A model generated the notes under the pieces. That model was not told the origin of the DNA. It searched no databases and saw nothing but the letters and a program-made list of their open reading frames with translations. A program made the position numbers and the translations under genes. Below, piece after piece: positions 43,941-53,377 of a stretch of DNA of 64,000 nt (its first letter is position 1; every line of letters begins with the position of its first letter). The stretch covers positions 62,001 through 126,000 of the forward strand of contig JAUXNG010000072.1 in assembly GCA_030682835.1 (NCBI GenBank), written 5' to 3'. The DNA is from Hydrogenophaga sp. (GTDB taxonomy: Bacteria; Pseudomonadota; Gammaproteobacteria; Burkholderiales; Burkholderiaceae_C).

Positions 43941-45419
43941 GGCCAGCCCCATCTCCGCGAGGCGGTCGTACAGACTGGCCCGCGAGATGCCAAGCAGGCG
44001 CGCTGCGGCCGTGCGGTTGTCGCCCGTGTGGGCCAGCGCCGCCTCGATGGCGCGGTGCTCCACCTCGGCCACCTGCTGCGCGAGCGGTCGCAGGCGTGCG
44101 CCGGTGCCTTCGCTGGCAGGTGGCAGCGGGTTGGCCACCGGGCCCGCCGCGGCCGGGGTCACGGCCAGCGCCGGCAGGCCGGCTTCGCGCAGCACGGCGG
44201 CCACCTCGGCGGCCTCGATGTGGTGCGAGTCGCTGCGCAGCGCCAGCTGCTCCAGCACGTTGCGCAGCTCACGGATGTTGCCGCGCCAGGGCTGCGCCAG
44301 CAGCAAGGCCTGCGCGTCGGGTTCCAGCTCCAGCTGCGGGCCGCCGCCGCGCGCGGCGATGTCTTCGCACAGCGCCTCGATCAGCAGGGGGATGTCGCCC
44401 TGGCGTTCGCGCAGCGGTGGCACGCGGATCGGCAGCACGTTCAGGCGGTAGTACAGGTCTTCGCGAAAATGGCCGTCGCGCACCATCTGCATCAGGTCGC
44501 GCGAGGTGGCAGCCACCACGCGCACGTCAAAGCTCACCAGCTTGTTGGAGCCCAGCGGCTCCACCTCGCCTTCCTGCAGCGCGCGCAGCAGCTTCACCTG
44601 CACCGAGGGCGGCATGTCGCCCAGCTCGTCCAGAAACAGCGTGCCGCCGTCCGCCAGCTTGAACTTGCCGTCGCGGCCCTTTTTATCTGCTCCGGTGTAG
44701 GCGCCGGGTGCCACCCCGAAGAACTCGGCCTCCAGCAGTGTGTCGGGCACGGCGGCCATGTTCACGCTGACGAAAGGCCTTCCTGCGCGGGGCGACGCGG
44801 CGTGAATCGCGTGGGCCAGCAACTCCTTGCCGGTGCCGGTTTCACCCAACAGCAAGACCGGGCTGCTGGACAGCGCCGCGCGGCGGGCCTGGCGCTTCAC
44901 CTCCAGCGCACCGGGCGTGCTGCCCACGAAGCTGGCGAAGGTGTACTTGGTGCGGCGCTGGCTGGCGAGTTCGCGGCGGGCTTCGTTCAGGTCCTGCTCC
45001 AGCCGGGCGAATTTTGCAATCAGCGGCTGCAGCGTGGTCTCGGGGTGGTCGAACAGCACGATGCCCAGCACACCGATGACCCCGCCGGCCTCGTCACGCA
45101 GCGGAATGCGACTGACCACGAAGGTGCCGGCACGGTTGGTCAGCAGGTCGATCAGGATGGGCTTGCCGGTGGCCAGCACCTGGTGCATCTGCGTGTTCTG
45201 CACCACGCTGGAGACCGGGTGGCCGACAAAGTCTTCTTCCCGCTCAAAGCCCAGCGCGGGCAGGAAGCGCCGGTACTGGTCGTTGATCCACACCACCCGC
45301 GCCTGCCGGTCGACCAGCATCATGCCCTCGCTGGCGTTGGCAAACAGGTCGAACATGGAGCGGGCGGCCAGCTCCAGAATGCTCTGCGCGTCGCGGGGGA
45401 GTCGGGTGTCGGCGGTCAC
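43935..45419 (-). CDS. Sigma-54-dependent activator: PAS, AAA+, Fis
   Basis: A 494-residue enhancer-binding protein. Residues about 20-125 form a PAS domain (FDLFANASEGMMLVDRQARVVWIN), residues about 165-390 the AAA+ domain with Walker A GETGTGKE (192-199), the sigma-54-contacting loop GAYTGA (239-244) and Walker B GGTLFLDELGD; a Fis-type helix-turn-helix ends the protein (NRTAAARLLGISRASLYDRL). The frame opens at GTG 45503, but the first 28 residues look non-coding and I prefer GTG 45419. It most likely controls the ABC operon immediately downstream and is sensed through the PAS domain. Confidence 0.87.
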   Translation of the reverse strand: MTADTRLPRDAQSILELAARSMFDLFANASEGMMLVDRQARVVWINDQYRRFLPALGFEREEDFVGHPVSSVVQNTQMHQVLATGKPILIDLLTNRAGTFVVSRIPLRDEAGGVIGVLGIVLFDHPETTLQPLIAKFARLEQDLNEARRELASQRRTKYTFASFVGSTPGALEVKRQARRAALSSSPVLLLGETGTGKELLAHAIHAASPRAGRPFVSVNMAAVPDTLLEAEFFGVAPGAYTGADKKGRDGKFKLADGGTLFLDELGDMPPSVQVKLLRALQEGEVEPLGSNKLVSFDVRVVAATSRDLMQMVRDGHFREDLYYRLNVLPIRVPPLRERQGDIPLLIEALCEDIAARGGGPQLELEPDAQALLLAQPWRGNIRELRNVLEQLALRSDSHHIEAAEVAAVLREAGLPALAVTPAAAGPVANPLPPASEGTGARLRPLAQQVAEVEHRAIEAALAHTGDNRTAAARLLGISRASLYDRLAEMGLAV

Positions 45420-45522
45420 CGGCGGAATGGTACTCTGCCTCCGGGCAGCGCCGGCCCGGCTGGGCTTACCATTTGCCCCGGGTGGGTCCACCACCCCCGT
45501 CACTCATCAATGACCTCCACCC

Positions 45523-45975
45523 ATGAACAACTCCGGTGACTCGTCTGCCCGCATCCGCCTGGACAAATGGCTCTGGGCGGCCCGCTTCTACAAGACACGC
45601 GGCCTGAGCCAGGATGAAATCGACAAGGGCCGTGTGCAGGTGAACGGCCAGTCGGTGAAGCCGGCCCGCGAGGTGCACGTGGGCGACGCCATCGAGCTGC
45701 GCATCGGCCCGGTGGTGCGCACCGTCATCGTGCGCGCCCTCTCGGGCACCCGGGGGCCCGCGTCCGTGGCGGCGCACCTGTACGAGGAAACGCCCGAGTC
45801 GGTGGCACAGCGGCTGGCCGCGGCCGAACAACGCCGGCTGGCACCGGAGCCGGCCCACACCATCGAACAGGGGCGCCCGACCAAGCGCGACCGGCGCGAC
45901 ATGCAGGCGCTGCGCTCGTCCGACGGCGCGCCCCGCTGGGGGGACCGGTGGAGCGCCTCGCATGACGAGCGCTGA
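45523..45975 (+). CDS. hslR: S4-domain RNA-binding heat-shock protein, Hsp15-like
   Basis: A 150-residue protein with an N-terminal S4 RNA-binding domain (RIRLDKWLWAARFYKTR at 10-26, then GRVQVNGQSVKPAREVHVGD). Hsp15 binds 50S subunits carrying stalled nascent chains. The C-terminal third is basic and low in complexity. Its last 14 bases overlap the next gene. The length is slightly above the E. coli protein. Confidence 0.85.
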   Translation: MNNSGDSSARIRLDKWLWAARFYKTRGLSQDEIDKGRVQVNGQSVKPAREVHVGDAIELRIGPVVRTVIVRALSGTRGPASVAAHLYEETPESVAQRLAAAEQRRLAPEPAHTIEQGRPTKRDRRDMQALRSSDGAPRWGDRWSASHDER

Positions 45976-46951
45976 GCCCGGGCTGCGGCGCAGCCGCTTT
46001 CTGGGCGGCGCACTGGCCGCCATGGCGTCCGGGCTGCTGCCCCGGCTCGCTGCGGCCGACCCGCTGCGGCCCAGCTACCGCTTCCTGATCCCGGCGAACC
46101 CGGGCGGCGGCTGGGACCTCACCGGTCGCGCCATCGGCCAAGCCCTGATCGACAGCGGACAGGCCGCAGGCTGCGTGTTCGAAAACCGGGGCGGTGCGGC
46201 AGGCACCATCGGCCTGGCCCAGTTCGCCACCGGCTACCACGGTGATCCGCACGCGCTCATGGTGATGGGCTCGGTGATGCTGGGCGGCATCATCACCGGA
46301 CGGCCACCGGTGGGACTGGAGCAGGTCCGTCCCATCGCTCGGCTGACGAACGAGTACAACGTGTTCGTGTTGCCGCCCGACTCGCCGCACGGCTCCATGC
46401 AGGACGTGTTGCGCCAGTTCCGCAACGACCCTCGCAGCGTGAAGTGGGGCGGCGGCTCGCGCGGCTCCACCGAGCACATTGCGATCCACATGCTGGCGCG
46501 GGCCATGGGCGTGCCGCCCGGCCGCATCAACTACGTGCCGTTTCGCGGCGGTGGCGAGGCTGCTGCGGCGGTGATGGCCGGCTACGTGGCGGTGGGTGGC
46601 AGCGGCTTCAGCGAATTCCTGCCGCACATTTCCACGGGCAAGATGCGCGCCGTGGCGGTGACCTCGCCCACCCGGCTGGCCGGCACCGACGCCCCCACGC
46701 TGCGCGAGCTGGGTGCGGACGTGGTCATCGGCAACTGGCGCGGCCTGTGCGCCCCGGCCGGTCTGTCGGCTGACGAAGTGTCTGCGCTGGAAAGCAGCGT
46801 GGCCCGGGCCATGCAGTCGGGCGCGTGGCAGCGCACGGTGCGCCTGCACCAGTGGCTGCCCGACCCGCTGGTGGGCGAGCCCTTTGCGCGCTTCGTCACG
46901 CAGGAATTCAAGACCATGCGCTCGGTGCTGAACAAGGCCGGCATGGCCTGA
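45962..46951 (+). CDS. Bug/TctC-family periplasmic binding protein (unpaired copy)
   Basis: A 329-residue tripartite tricarboxylate transporter receptor-family protein. A signal peptide with LRRSRFLGG (Tat-like) precedes YRFLIPANPGGGWDLTGRAIG, the family's ligand-loop signature. There are no TctA/B genes beside it; instead it lies next to tctE and may share the tctBA membrane components or act as the sensory receptor for TctDE, by inference. It overlaps hslR by 14 bp. Confidence 0.88.
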   Translation: MTSAEPGLRRSRFLGGALAAMASGLLPRLAAADPLRPSYRFLIPANPGGGWDLTGRAIGQALIDSGQAAGCVFENRGGAAGTIGLAQFATGYHGDPHALMVMGSVMLGGIITGRPPVGLEQVRPIARLTNEYNVFVLPPDSPHGSMQDVLRQFRNDPRSVKWGGGSRGSTEHIAIHMLARAMGVPPGRINYVPFRGGGEAAAAVMAGYVAVGGSGFSEFLPHISTGKMRAVAVTSPTRLAGTDAPTLRELGADVVIGNWRGLCAPAGLSADEVSALESSVARAMQSGAWQRTVRLHQWLPDPLVGEPFARFVTQEFKTMRSVLNKAGMA

Positions 46952-46978
46952 AGGCCCCGGGCCGGCAGATGGCTGGCG

Positions 46979-48406
46979 TCAGACACTCACCCGGGCCGGG
47001 GCCGGGCGCAAGACCACCCTGGCCTGCACACCCCCCGGCCAGTCGCCTTCAGGCTCCACGTTGTCCACCCGGATCTCGCCGCCGAGTGCCTCGACGATGC
47101 CGCGGCAGATGGCCAGGCCCAGGCCGGCACCCTGCTGGCCACCCATCGCCGTGAAAGGCTCGAAAAGCCGCTGCAGCAGCTCGGGTGCCAGTGGCGAGCC
47201 GGCGTTGCGCACCGTCAGGCGTGCCGCGCCGTCGGGCAGCTGGTCCACCACCACCGACAGCGGCGCGCCCGCCGGCGTGTGCTTGATGGCGTTGTGCAGC
47301 AGGTTGCGCGTGAGTTCGTTGAGCATCCAGTCGTGCGCCAGGACGGTCACCTCGGCGGTTTCGATGTCGAAGTCGATGCCGCGCTCGGCCATCAGCGGCG
47401 CCAGGTCCAGCGCCACCTCGCGCACGCACTGGTCCAGCCGGCTCTCGACCGCCTGCGCCTGCTCGCGCAGCTGCTCCACCTTGGCCAGCGCAAGCATCTG
47501 GTTGGCCATGCGCGTGGCGCGGTCCACCGTGTGCTCGATCTCATGCAGGGCGGGCACGGCGGGCTGGTCGCCCCGCAGGGCCGACTGCACCTGCACCTTG
47601 AGCACCGCCAGCGGCGTGCGCAGCTGGTGCGAGGTGTCGCGCACAAAGCGCCGCTGATGTTCCAGCAGCTGCACCAGCCGCTCCATGAGCTGGTTGGTGG
47701 CGTTGATCAGCGGCCACAGCTCGCGCGGCACGCCCGTGGTGTCGATGCGGGTGAGGTCGTTCGCGGGGCGGTTCTGCACCTGATCCGACAGCGCGCGCAC
47801 CGGCCGGGTGGCGGTCTGAACCACCACGACCACCACCAGCCCGATCACCAGCACCAGCAGGCCCTGGCGCCAGAGCGTGTCGATCAGTATCTCTCGCGCC
47901 AGCGACTCGCGCAGCTCCAGCGTTTCGGCCACCTGGATGAGCGCGATCCCCCGGCCCTGTGTACTGGCCACGGGCTGCACCAGCGCGGCCACGCGCACCG
48001 GTGCGCCGCGGTAGTGGTCGTCGTAGAAGTCGACCAGCGCCGCGTAGGTGGGCCGCAGCGGCACCTTGCCGGTCCAGGGTGGCAGGTCTTCATAGCCCGA
48101 CACCATGGCGCCGTCGAGCGTGGAGACCTTGAACACCATGCGGCTCTGGTTGTCGGCCTCGAAAGCCTCCAGCGCGGCATAAGGCACCCGGGCGGTGAAC
48201 CGCGCCTGGGCGTCGAGCCCGCGCACGTCGAGCTGCTCGCTGATGGTCTTGGCCGAGGCCAGCAGGGTGCGGTCGTAAGCGGTGTTGGCCGCCATCAGGG
48301 CTTCGCGGTACAGGCTGATGGTGTTGATCGCCACCAGGACCAGCACGGGCAGCAGGATGCCCAGCAAGAGCTGGCGCCGCAGCGAATACGAGCCCCAGGG
48401 CTTCAT
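46979..48406 (-). CDS. tctE: Sensor histidine kinase TctE
   Basis: A 475-residue membrane kinase: helix at about 8-30, periplasmic domain about 31-180 (TctE N-terminal type), second helix about 182-202, HAMP, then the phosphoacceptor helix FVRDTSHQLRTPLAVLKVQVQ and an HATPase domain with NELTRNLLHNAIKHTP and GAGLGLAICRGIV. Its start overlaps the tctD stop by 4 bp. Known TctE proteins respond to citrate or other carboxylates. Confidence 0.92.
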   Translation of the reverse strand: MKPWGSYSLRRQLLLGILLPVLVLVAINTISLYREALMAANTAYDRTLLASAKTISEQLDVRGLDAQARFTARVPYAALEAFEADNQSRMVFKVSTLDGAMVSGYEDLPPWTGKVPLRPTYAALVDFYDDHYRGAPVRVAALVQPVASTQGRGIALIQVAETLELRESLAREILIDTLWRQGLLVLVIGLVVVVVVQTATRPVRALSDQVQNRPANDLTRIDTTGVPRELWPLINATNQLMERLVQLLEHQRRFVRDTSHQLRTPLAVLKVQVQSALRGDQPAVPALHEIEHTVDRATRMANQMLALAKVEQLREQAQAVESRLDQCVREVALDLAPLMAERGIDFDIETAEVTVLAHDWMLNELTRNLLHNAIKHTPAGAPLSVVVDQLPDGAARLTVRNAGSPLAPELLQRLFEPFTAMGGQQGAGLGLAICRGIVEALGGEIRVDNVEPEGDWPGGVQARVVLRPAPARVSV

Positions 48407-49089
48407 GCGCCGGCCCTGAGCAGGTAGCCCAGGCCGCGCAGCGTCACCAGCGCCACGCTGGTGTCGGCCAGGCGCTTGCGCAGGCGGTAGGCCACCACCT
48501 CGATGGCCTCGTACTGCACGTCCTGCGCGCCCGGGAACACCAGCTCGAACAGCCGCTCCTTGGCCACCGCCCGGCCCGGACGTGCCAGCAGGGCCTGCAG
48601 CAAGGCGAGTTCGCGCGGGGCGAGGTCCAGCACCTCGTCACCGCAATACACCGCGCCGCTGTCGGCGTCCATGCGCAGCGGGCCCAGGGCCAGTGCGGGC
48701 GACGTTCCGCCGGTAGCGGGGGCGGCTCCCTGGCTGCGGCGGCACAGGGCGCGCAGCCGGGCTTCGAGTTCGTCCAGATCGAAGGGTTTGGCCAGGTAGT
48801 CGTCGGCCCCCGTGTTCAGGCCGATCACCCGGTCGCCCACCGTGCCACGCGCGGTGAGGATGAGCACGGGCGTGGTCCAGCCGCGCTGGCGGGCGGTGGT
48901 GAGCAGCTTGAGGCCGTCGATGTGCGGCAGGGTCAGGTCCAGCGCGACCACGTCGGGCACAGCGTCTTCCCAGCATTTGAGGGCCAGCGCGCCGTCGGTG
49001 CAGCTGCTGACGATCCAGCCGCGCCTGCTGAGGGTGCGGGTCAGCGTGGCCTGCAGCGAGGGGTCGTCTTCGATCAGCAGCAGCTTCAT
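48403..49089 (-). CDS. tctD: Response regulator TctD
   Basis: A 228-residue OmpR-type regulator: receiver domain with acidic DD near residue 8-9, phosphoacceptor aspartate in VALDLTLPHIDG, LTARG and conserved K in DYLAKPF; C-terminal winged helix with LAPRELALLQALLARPGRAV. It is divergent from tctCBA, the expected target. ATG 49089 is taken because the receiver domain starts there (MKLLLIEDD). Confidence 0.93.
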   Translation of the reverse strand: MKLLLIEDDPSLQATLTRTLSRRGWIVSSCTDGALALKCWEDAVPDVVALDLTLPHIDGLKLLTTARQRGWTTPVLILTARGTVGDRVIGLNTGADDYLAKPFDLDELEARLRALCRRSQGAAPATGGTSPALALGPLRMDADSGAVYCGDEVLDLAPRELALLQALLARPGRAVAKERLFELVFPGAQDVQYEAIEVVAYRLRKRLADTSVALVTLRGLGYLLRAGA

Positions 49090-49268
49090 GTGTGAAATCA
49101 GGGAAAACCCGCAAACCTGGACAGGCGATTGACAGTTTGGTTGACGACCATACGGCCTGCGCATGGGTCACATGCCATTAGATGGCCGGGAACTGGCATT
49201 TTGCTGTCATTCCCCGGTTTTGCCGCAACGATCCGCCCCACGAGGCGATCACCCCACGGAGACGACAA

Positions 49269-50261
49269 ATGACCGCTTTCACTTCCCTGGCCCGCTGGGC
49301 CGCTCCCCTGTCCATCGGCCTGGCGGCCGTGTCGCTGCCGGCCGCGGCGTTCCAGCCCGGCAACACCGAGTGCATCGCTCCGGCCGGCGCAGGCGGCGGC
49401 TGGGACATGACCTGCCGCATGGTGGGCAAGGCCCTGCAGGACCAGAAGCTCATTCCCGGCACCATGCAGGTGCTGAACAAGGCAGGCGGCGGCGGTGGCG
49501 CGGCGTTTGCCGAAGTGGTCAACAAGCGCAACACCGAAAACAACCTGATCGTGGCGGCCTCGTCGTCCACCTCCACCCGCCTGGCACAGGGCGCCTACCC
49601 GGGCAACAACATGGACCAGGTGCGCTGGATCGCTTCGGTGGGTGCCGACTACGGCATGATCGCCGTGGCCGCCGACTCGCCGTTCAACACCCTGCCCGAG
49701 CTGCTGGCCAAGGTGAAGGCCGACCCCTCTTCCATCGCCTTCGCTGGCGGCTCGGCCGTGGGCGGCTGGGACCACATCAAGGTGCTGAGCGCGGCCCGCA
49801 AGGCCGGCATCAGCAACGTGCGCAGCGTGAAATACGTCGCCTTCGACGGCGGCGGCGAGGCGGTGACGCAGCTGCTGGCCGGCAAGATCCAGGCCTTCAC
49901 GGGCGACATCTCCGAGGCCAAGGGCTTCGTGGACGCCGGCAAGATCAAGGTGCTGGCCGTGCTGGCCCCCGAGCGCCTCACGGGTGAGTTCGCCAAGTTC
50001 CCCACGGCCCGCGAGCAGGGCCTGGACGCGGTCGGTGCCAACTGGCGCGGCTTCTACGCGCCGGGCAAGATGAGCAACGAGGCCTACCAGTTCTGGGTCA
50101 AGAACATCGGCACGGTGTACGACTCGAAAGAATGGAAAGAGACCATGGCCCGCAACGGCATGGCCCCGCTGAACCTGCGCGGTGAAGCGTTCCAGAAGTT
50201 CGTGAAAGAGTCCGTGGACGAGATCCAGGCTCTGTCGAAAGAGATCGGCATCATCAAGTGA
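49269..50261 (+). CDS. tctC: Tripartite tricarboxylate transporter binding protein TctC
   Basis: A 330-residue periplasmic receptor with a signal peptide ending near AAAFQ and the loop ECIAPAGAGGGWDMTCRMVG that contacts carboxylate ligands. ACGGAGACGACAA precedes the ATG. A 124-bp spacer with the hairpin CCCGTG-CCTGC-CACGGG (50282-50298) separates it from tctB, a common way to favour receptor expression. Ligand unknown; citrate or a related di- or tricarboxylate is likely. Confidence 0.93.
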   Translation: MTAFTSLARWAAPLSIGLAAVSLPAAAFQPGNTECIAPAGAGGGWDMTCRMVGKALQDQKLIPGTMQVLNKAGGGGGAAFAEVVNKRNTENNLIVAASSSTSTRLAQGAYPGNNMDQVRWIASVGADYGMIAVAADSPFNTLPELLAKVKADPSSIAFAGGSAVGGWDHIKVLSAARKAGISNVRSVKYVAFDGGGEAVTQLLAGKIQAFTGDISEAKGFVDAGKIKVLAVLAPERLTGEFAKFPTAREQGLDAVGANWRGFYAPGKMSNEAYQFWVKNIGTVYDSKEWKETMARNGMAPLNLRGEAFQKFVKESVDEIQALSKEIGIIK

Positions 50262-50385
50262 TGCCCTGAGGCCAGGTCTTCCCCGTGCCTGCCACGGGTG
50301 GCCTGGCCTGCTCCGCAGGTCGGCGCGCCCGACCTTCGCCTCCCACCCCCTGCACATTCCCATTGCGTTCCAGCAAGGCACAGCC

Positions 50386-50817
50386 ATGAGCGACCGAATT
50401 TTTGGCGGCATCGTCCTGACGATGTCCTTCCTGATGATGTGGGCCACCACCCTCATCGAAGAGAGCTTCATCCAGGACCCGCTGGGTCCGAAAGCGTTCC
50501 CGCTGGTGATCGCGGGCGTGATGGCGCTCTCGGCGGTGGTGATGTTCTTCAAACCCGACGCCGAGCCCGAGTGGCCCGGCCTCTACAAGCTGGTCGAGCT
50601 GCTGGCCACCGTGGGCGTCTTCATCGCCTACGCCCAGCTGCTGCCGGTCGCGGGCTTCGTGGTGGCCACGATTTTCGCCACCGCCTTTCTCTGCTGGCGC
50701 CTGGGCGGCACGCCGCGCCAGGCCATCGTCGGCGGCGGCTCGATCGCGGTTGGCATCTACCTGCTCTTCCACTTCGTGCTCGGCCTGAATCTGGCCAAAG
50801 GCCCCTGGGGCTTCTGA
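50386..50817 (+). CDS. tctB: Tripartite tricarboxylate transporter small subunit TctB
   Basis: A 143-residue membrane protein with about four hydrophobic segments, including FPLVIAGVMALSAVVMFF and ATVGVFIAYAQLLPVAGFVV. It fits TctB in length and in its position between tctC and tctA. Confidence 0.9.
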   Translation: MSDRIFGGIVLTMSFLMMWATTLIEESFIQDPLGPKAFPLVIAGVMALSAVVMFFKPDAEPEWPGLYKLVELLATVGVFIAYAQLLPVAGFVVATIFATAFLCWRLGGTPRQAIVGGGSIAVGIYLLFHFVLGLNLAKGPWGF

Positions 50818-50838
50818 ACCCCTTGATTGGACATTGAC

Positions 50839-52380
50839 ATGGAAAGTCTTCAACACCTGGCCAATGGCTTTGCCATTGCCCTGACCTGGCAGAACCTGCT
50901 GCTCGCCCTAGTCGGCTGCTTCCTGGGCACCATGATCGGCGCGCTGCCGGGGCTGGGCCCGTCCAACGGCGTGGCCATTCTCATTCCCGTGGTCTTCAGC
51001 ATGGGCCTGGGCGCCACGCCCGCGCTGATCCTGCTCACCAGCGTCTATTACGGCGCCATGTACGGCGGGCGCATCTCGTCCATCCTGCTCAACATACCGG
51101 GTGACGAGCCCGCGCTCATGACCACGCTGGACGGCTATCCCATGGCCCGCCAGGGTCGTGCCGGCGAGGCGCTGGCCATCTCGGGACTGGCCTCGTTCGT
51201 GGGCGCCTTCTTCGCTACCTGGGGCCTGGTGTTCCTGGCCCCCCAGCTGGTGGGCGTAGCCCTGCTGTTCGGCCCGGCAGAGTACTTCGCCATGTTCACG
51301 CTGGCCTTCGCCACGCTGGGCGGCGTGACCAGCTCGAACCAGGCCAAGGCCGCTTTCGCCGCGGCGATCGGCCTGGCCCTGGCCTTCGTGGGCGTGGACG
51401 GCCAGACCGGCGTGCCGCGTTTCACGGGCGGCAATGTGCACTTCTACGACGGCATCGACTTCCTGATCGCCATCGTCGGCATGTTCGCCCTGTCCGAGGT
51501 GCTGGTGTTCATCGAAGAGCGCGGCAAGGCCAACAGCCACACCACGGCACCCGTGACCGAACTCGGCCGTGTGGTGCCGCCCTGGTCCATGATCAAGGAC
51601 ACCAGCGGCTCCATGGGCCGCGGCACGGTGCTGGGTTTCATCGCCGGCATCCTGCCTGGTGCAGGCGCCTCGCTGGGGTCCTTCCTGGCCTACACGCTGG
51701 AGAAGAAGTGGGTGGGCAAGAACGGCCGCTTCGGCAAGGGTGACCCACGCGGTGTGGCCGCTCCCGAAGCAGGGAACAACGCCGCCGCTGGCGGCGCCAT
51801 GGTGCCCATGCTGGCCCTGGGCGTTCCGGGCTCGGGCACCACCGCCGTGCTGCTGGCCATGCTGCTGTCGCTGGACATCACGCCCGGCCCGCTGCTGTTC
51901 ACCAACAACCCCGACGTGGTGTGGGGCCTGATCGCGGCGCTGTTCATCGGCAACGTGATGCTGCTGCTGCTGAACATCCCCATGGTGGGCCTGTTCACCC
52001 GCGTGCTGCGCGTGCCCTCGTACTACCTCATGCCCGGCGTGGCCATGGTCTCGTTCATCGGCATCTACGCGCTGACCAACTCCACCTTCGACCTGATGCT
52101 GCTGATCGGCTTTGGCGTGCTGGGCTGGGTGTTCCGCAAGCTGAGCATTCCCATGGTGCCGGTGATCCTGGGTGTGCTGCTCGGCGAGCTGATGGAGAAG
52201 AACCTGCGTCGCGCCCTGACCATTTCCGACGGCGACCTGTCGATCCTCTACGGCTCGCCACTGGCGGTGGGCTTCCTCACGGTGGCCGTCATCGGCTTCG
52301 TGGCACCCCTGTTCGTGAGCCGCTATGTGAACTTCAAGAAGCTGAAGGCCGAGGTTCACAACGACGGCACGTCCGACTGA
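50839..52380 (+). CDS. tctA: Tripartite tricarboxylate transporter large subunit TctA
   Basis: A 513-residue membrane protein with about eleven or twelve segments. GTMIGALPGLGPSNGVAILIP and the repeated GFIAGILPGAGASLGSFLAY are the two inverted-repeat signature loops of TctA, and the YGGRISSILLNIPGDEPA stretch is also typical. ATG 50839 is taken over a TTG four codons earlier. It is followed by a clear terminator. Confidence 0.95.
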   Translation: MESLQHLANGFAIALTWQNLLLALVGCFLGTMIGALPGLGPSNGVAILIPVVFSMGLGATPALILLTSVYYGAMYGGRISSILLNIPGDEPALMTTLDGYPMARQGRAGEALAISGLASFVGAFFATWGLVFLAPQLVGVALLFGPAEYFAMFTLAFATLGGVTSSNQAKAAFAAAIGLALAFVGVDGQTGVPRFTGGNVHFYDGIDFLIAIVGMFALSEVLVFIEERGKANSHTTAPVTELGRVVPPWSMIKDTSGSMGRGTVLGFIAGILPGAGASLGSFLAYTLEKKWVGKNGRFGKGDPRGVAAPEAGNNAAAGGAMVPMLALGVPGSGTTAVLLAMLLSLDITPGPLLFTNNPDVVWGLIAALFIGNVMLLLLNIPMVGLFTRVLRVPSYYLMPGVAMVSFIGIYALTNSTFDLMLLIGFGVLGWVFRKLSIPMVPVILGVLLGELMEKNLRRALTISDGDLSILYGSPLAVGFLTVAVIGFVAPLFVSRYVNFKKLKAEVHNDGTSD

Positions 52381-52406
52381 CCGCTGCCGACCGCCAACAC
52401 CCCGAA

Positions 52407-52430
52407 GGCCCGCCACGAGCGGGCCTTTTT
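52407..52430 (+). terminator. Intrinsic terminator after tctA
   Basis: GGCCCGC (52407-52413), loop CACGA, GCGGGCC (52419-52425) and TTTTT (52426-52430). It ends tctCBA, 27 bp after the stop. Confidence 0.9.
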
Positions 52431-53341
52431 CATGGCCGCCGCGTGCCCAGCCACACCACGGTGGCAACGACCAGCAGGCCGCCGGCCACCTGCACCGGCG
52501 CCACCGCCTGCCCCAGGATGGCCCAGGCCAGCGCCAGGGCAAAAATGGGCTCCACATTCATGATGGCCGAATTGCCCACCACCCCCAGCCGCGGCAGCAC
52601 GGTGAACATCAGCGTGAAAGCTGTGCCGTACAGCGCGGTGAGCCCCACCAGGCCCCACCAGCCGATGGGCGCGGTCGGCAGCTCAAAGCCGCCCTGCACG
52701 CCCACACCGGCAAGCGCCATGACGGCCACGATGGCCATGGTGCTGAAGGTGCGCAGACGCCCGTCCAGGTCCCCGGCCTCGTGCTGCGTGAGCACCAGCG
52801 CCAGGCCGAAGGTGGCCGCCGCCGTCAGGGCAAACGCCACCCCGGCGCCAATGGCACTCCAGTGGCCGGACGCCCCGAGACCGGACGACGCACCCAGCAC
52901 ATCCAGCGCCAGTGCCAGGCCGAGCAGCATCACCGGCATCGCGCGCAGCATGCTGGGCTGCGGCCGGTGGCCATAAACCAGACGCGCCCACAGCGCCGTC
53001 CACAGCGGATAGGTGTTGAACGCCAGCAAGGCGAGCGCCACCGGCAGGCGCGCCACCGCTGAATACAGGCACAGGCTCTGCACACCCACCAGCAATCCCA
53101 TGGCCGGCAAGGCCTTGCGGTGGCGGGCCGACAGGCGCACCGGCACCCGGTACACGCGCAGGAGAACGGCCACCACCAGCGCCGTCACCCCGCTGCGAAA
53201 GGCCACCGCCGTGGCCACATCCACCCCGTTGTCGAACGCCAGCCGGGCCGCCACGTGGTTCGCCCCCATCATGAAAGCAATCAGCAGCAGGGTGGCAAAG
53301 GCGGTGCCCGTGAGGGCGACAGTGGGGGTGGTGGCGCGCAT
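52430..53341 (-). CDS. DMT-superfamily (EamA) transporter
   Basis: A 303-residue membrane protein of ten predicted segments with two EamA repeats: FMMGANHVAARLAFDNGVDVATAVAFRSG near the N-terminus and MFTVLPRLGVVGNSAIMNVEPIFALALAWAILGQ in the second half. Such proteins export metabolites; the substrate is unknown. It follows a DUF4149 gene by 36 bp on the same strand and converges on the tctA terminator. Confidence 0.88.
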   Translation of the reverse strand: MRATTPTVALTGTAFATLLLIAFMMGANHVAARLAFDNGVDVATAVAFRSGVTALVVAVLLRVYRVPVRLSARHRKALPAMGLLVGVQSLCLYSAVARLPVALALLAFNTYPLWTALWARLVYGHRPQPSMLRAMPVMLLGLALALDVLGASSGLGASGHWSAIGAGVAFALTAAATFGLALVLTQHEAGDLDGRLRTFSTMAIVAVMALAGVGVQGGFELPTAPIGWWGLVGLTALYGTAFTLMFTVLPRLGVVGNSAIMNVEPIFALALAWAILGQAVAPVQVAGGLLVVATVVWLGTRRP

Positions 53342-53377
53342 GGCGCATTGTCTGGCAAGCCGCGCACCGCTGCCGTC

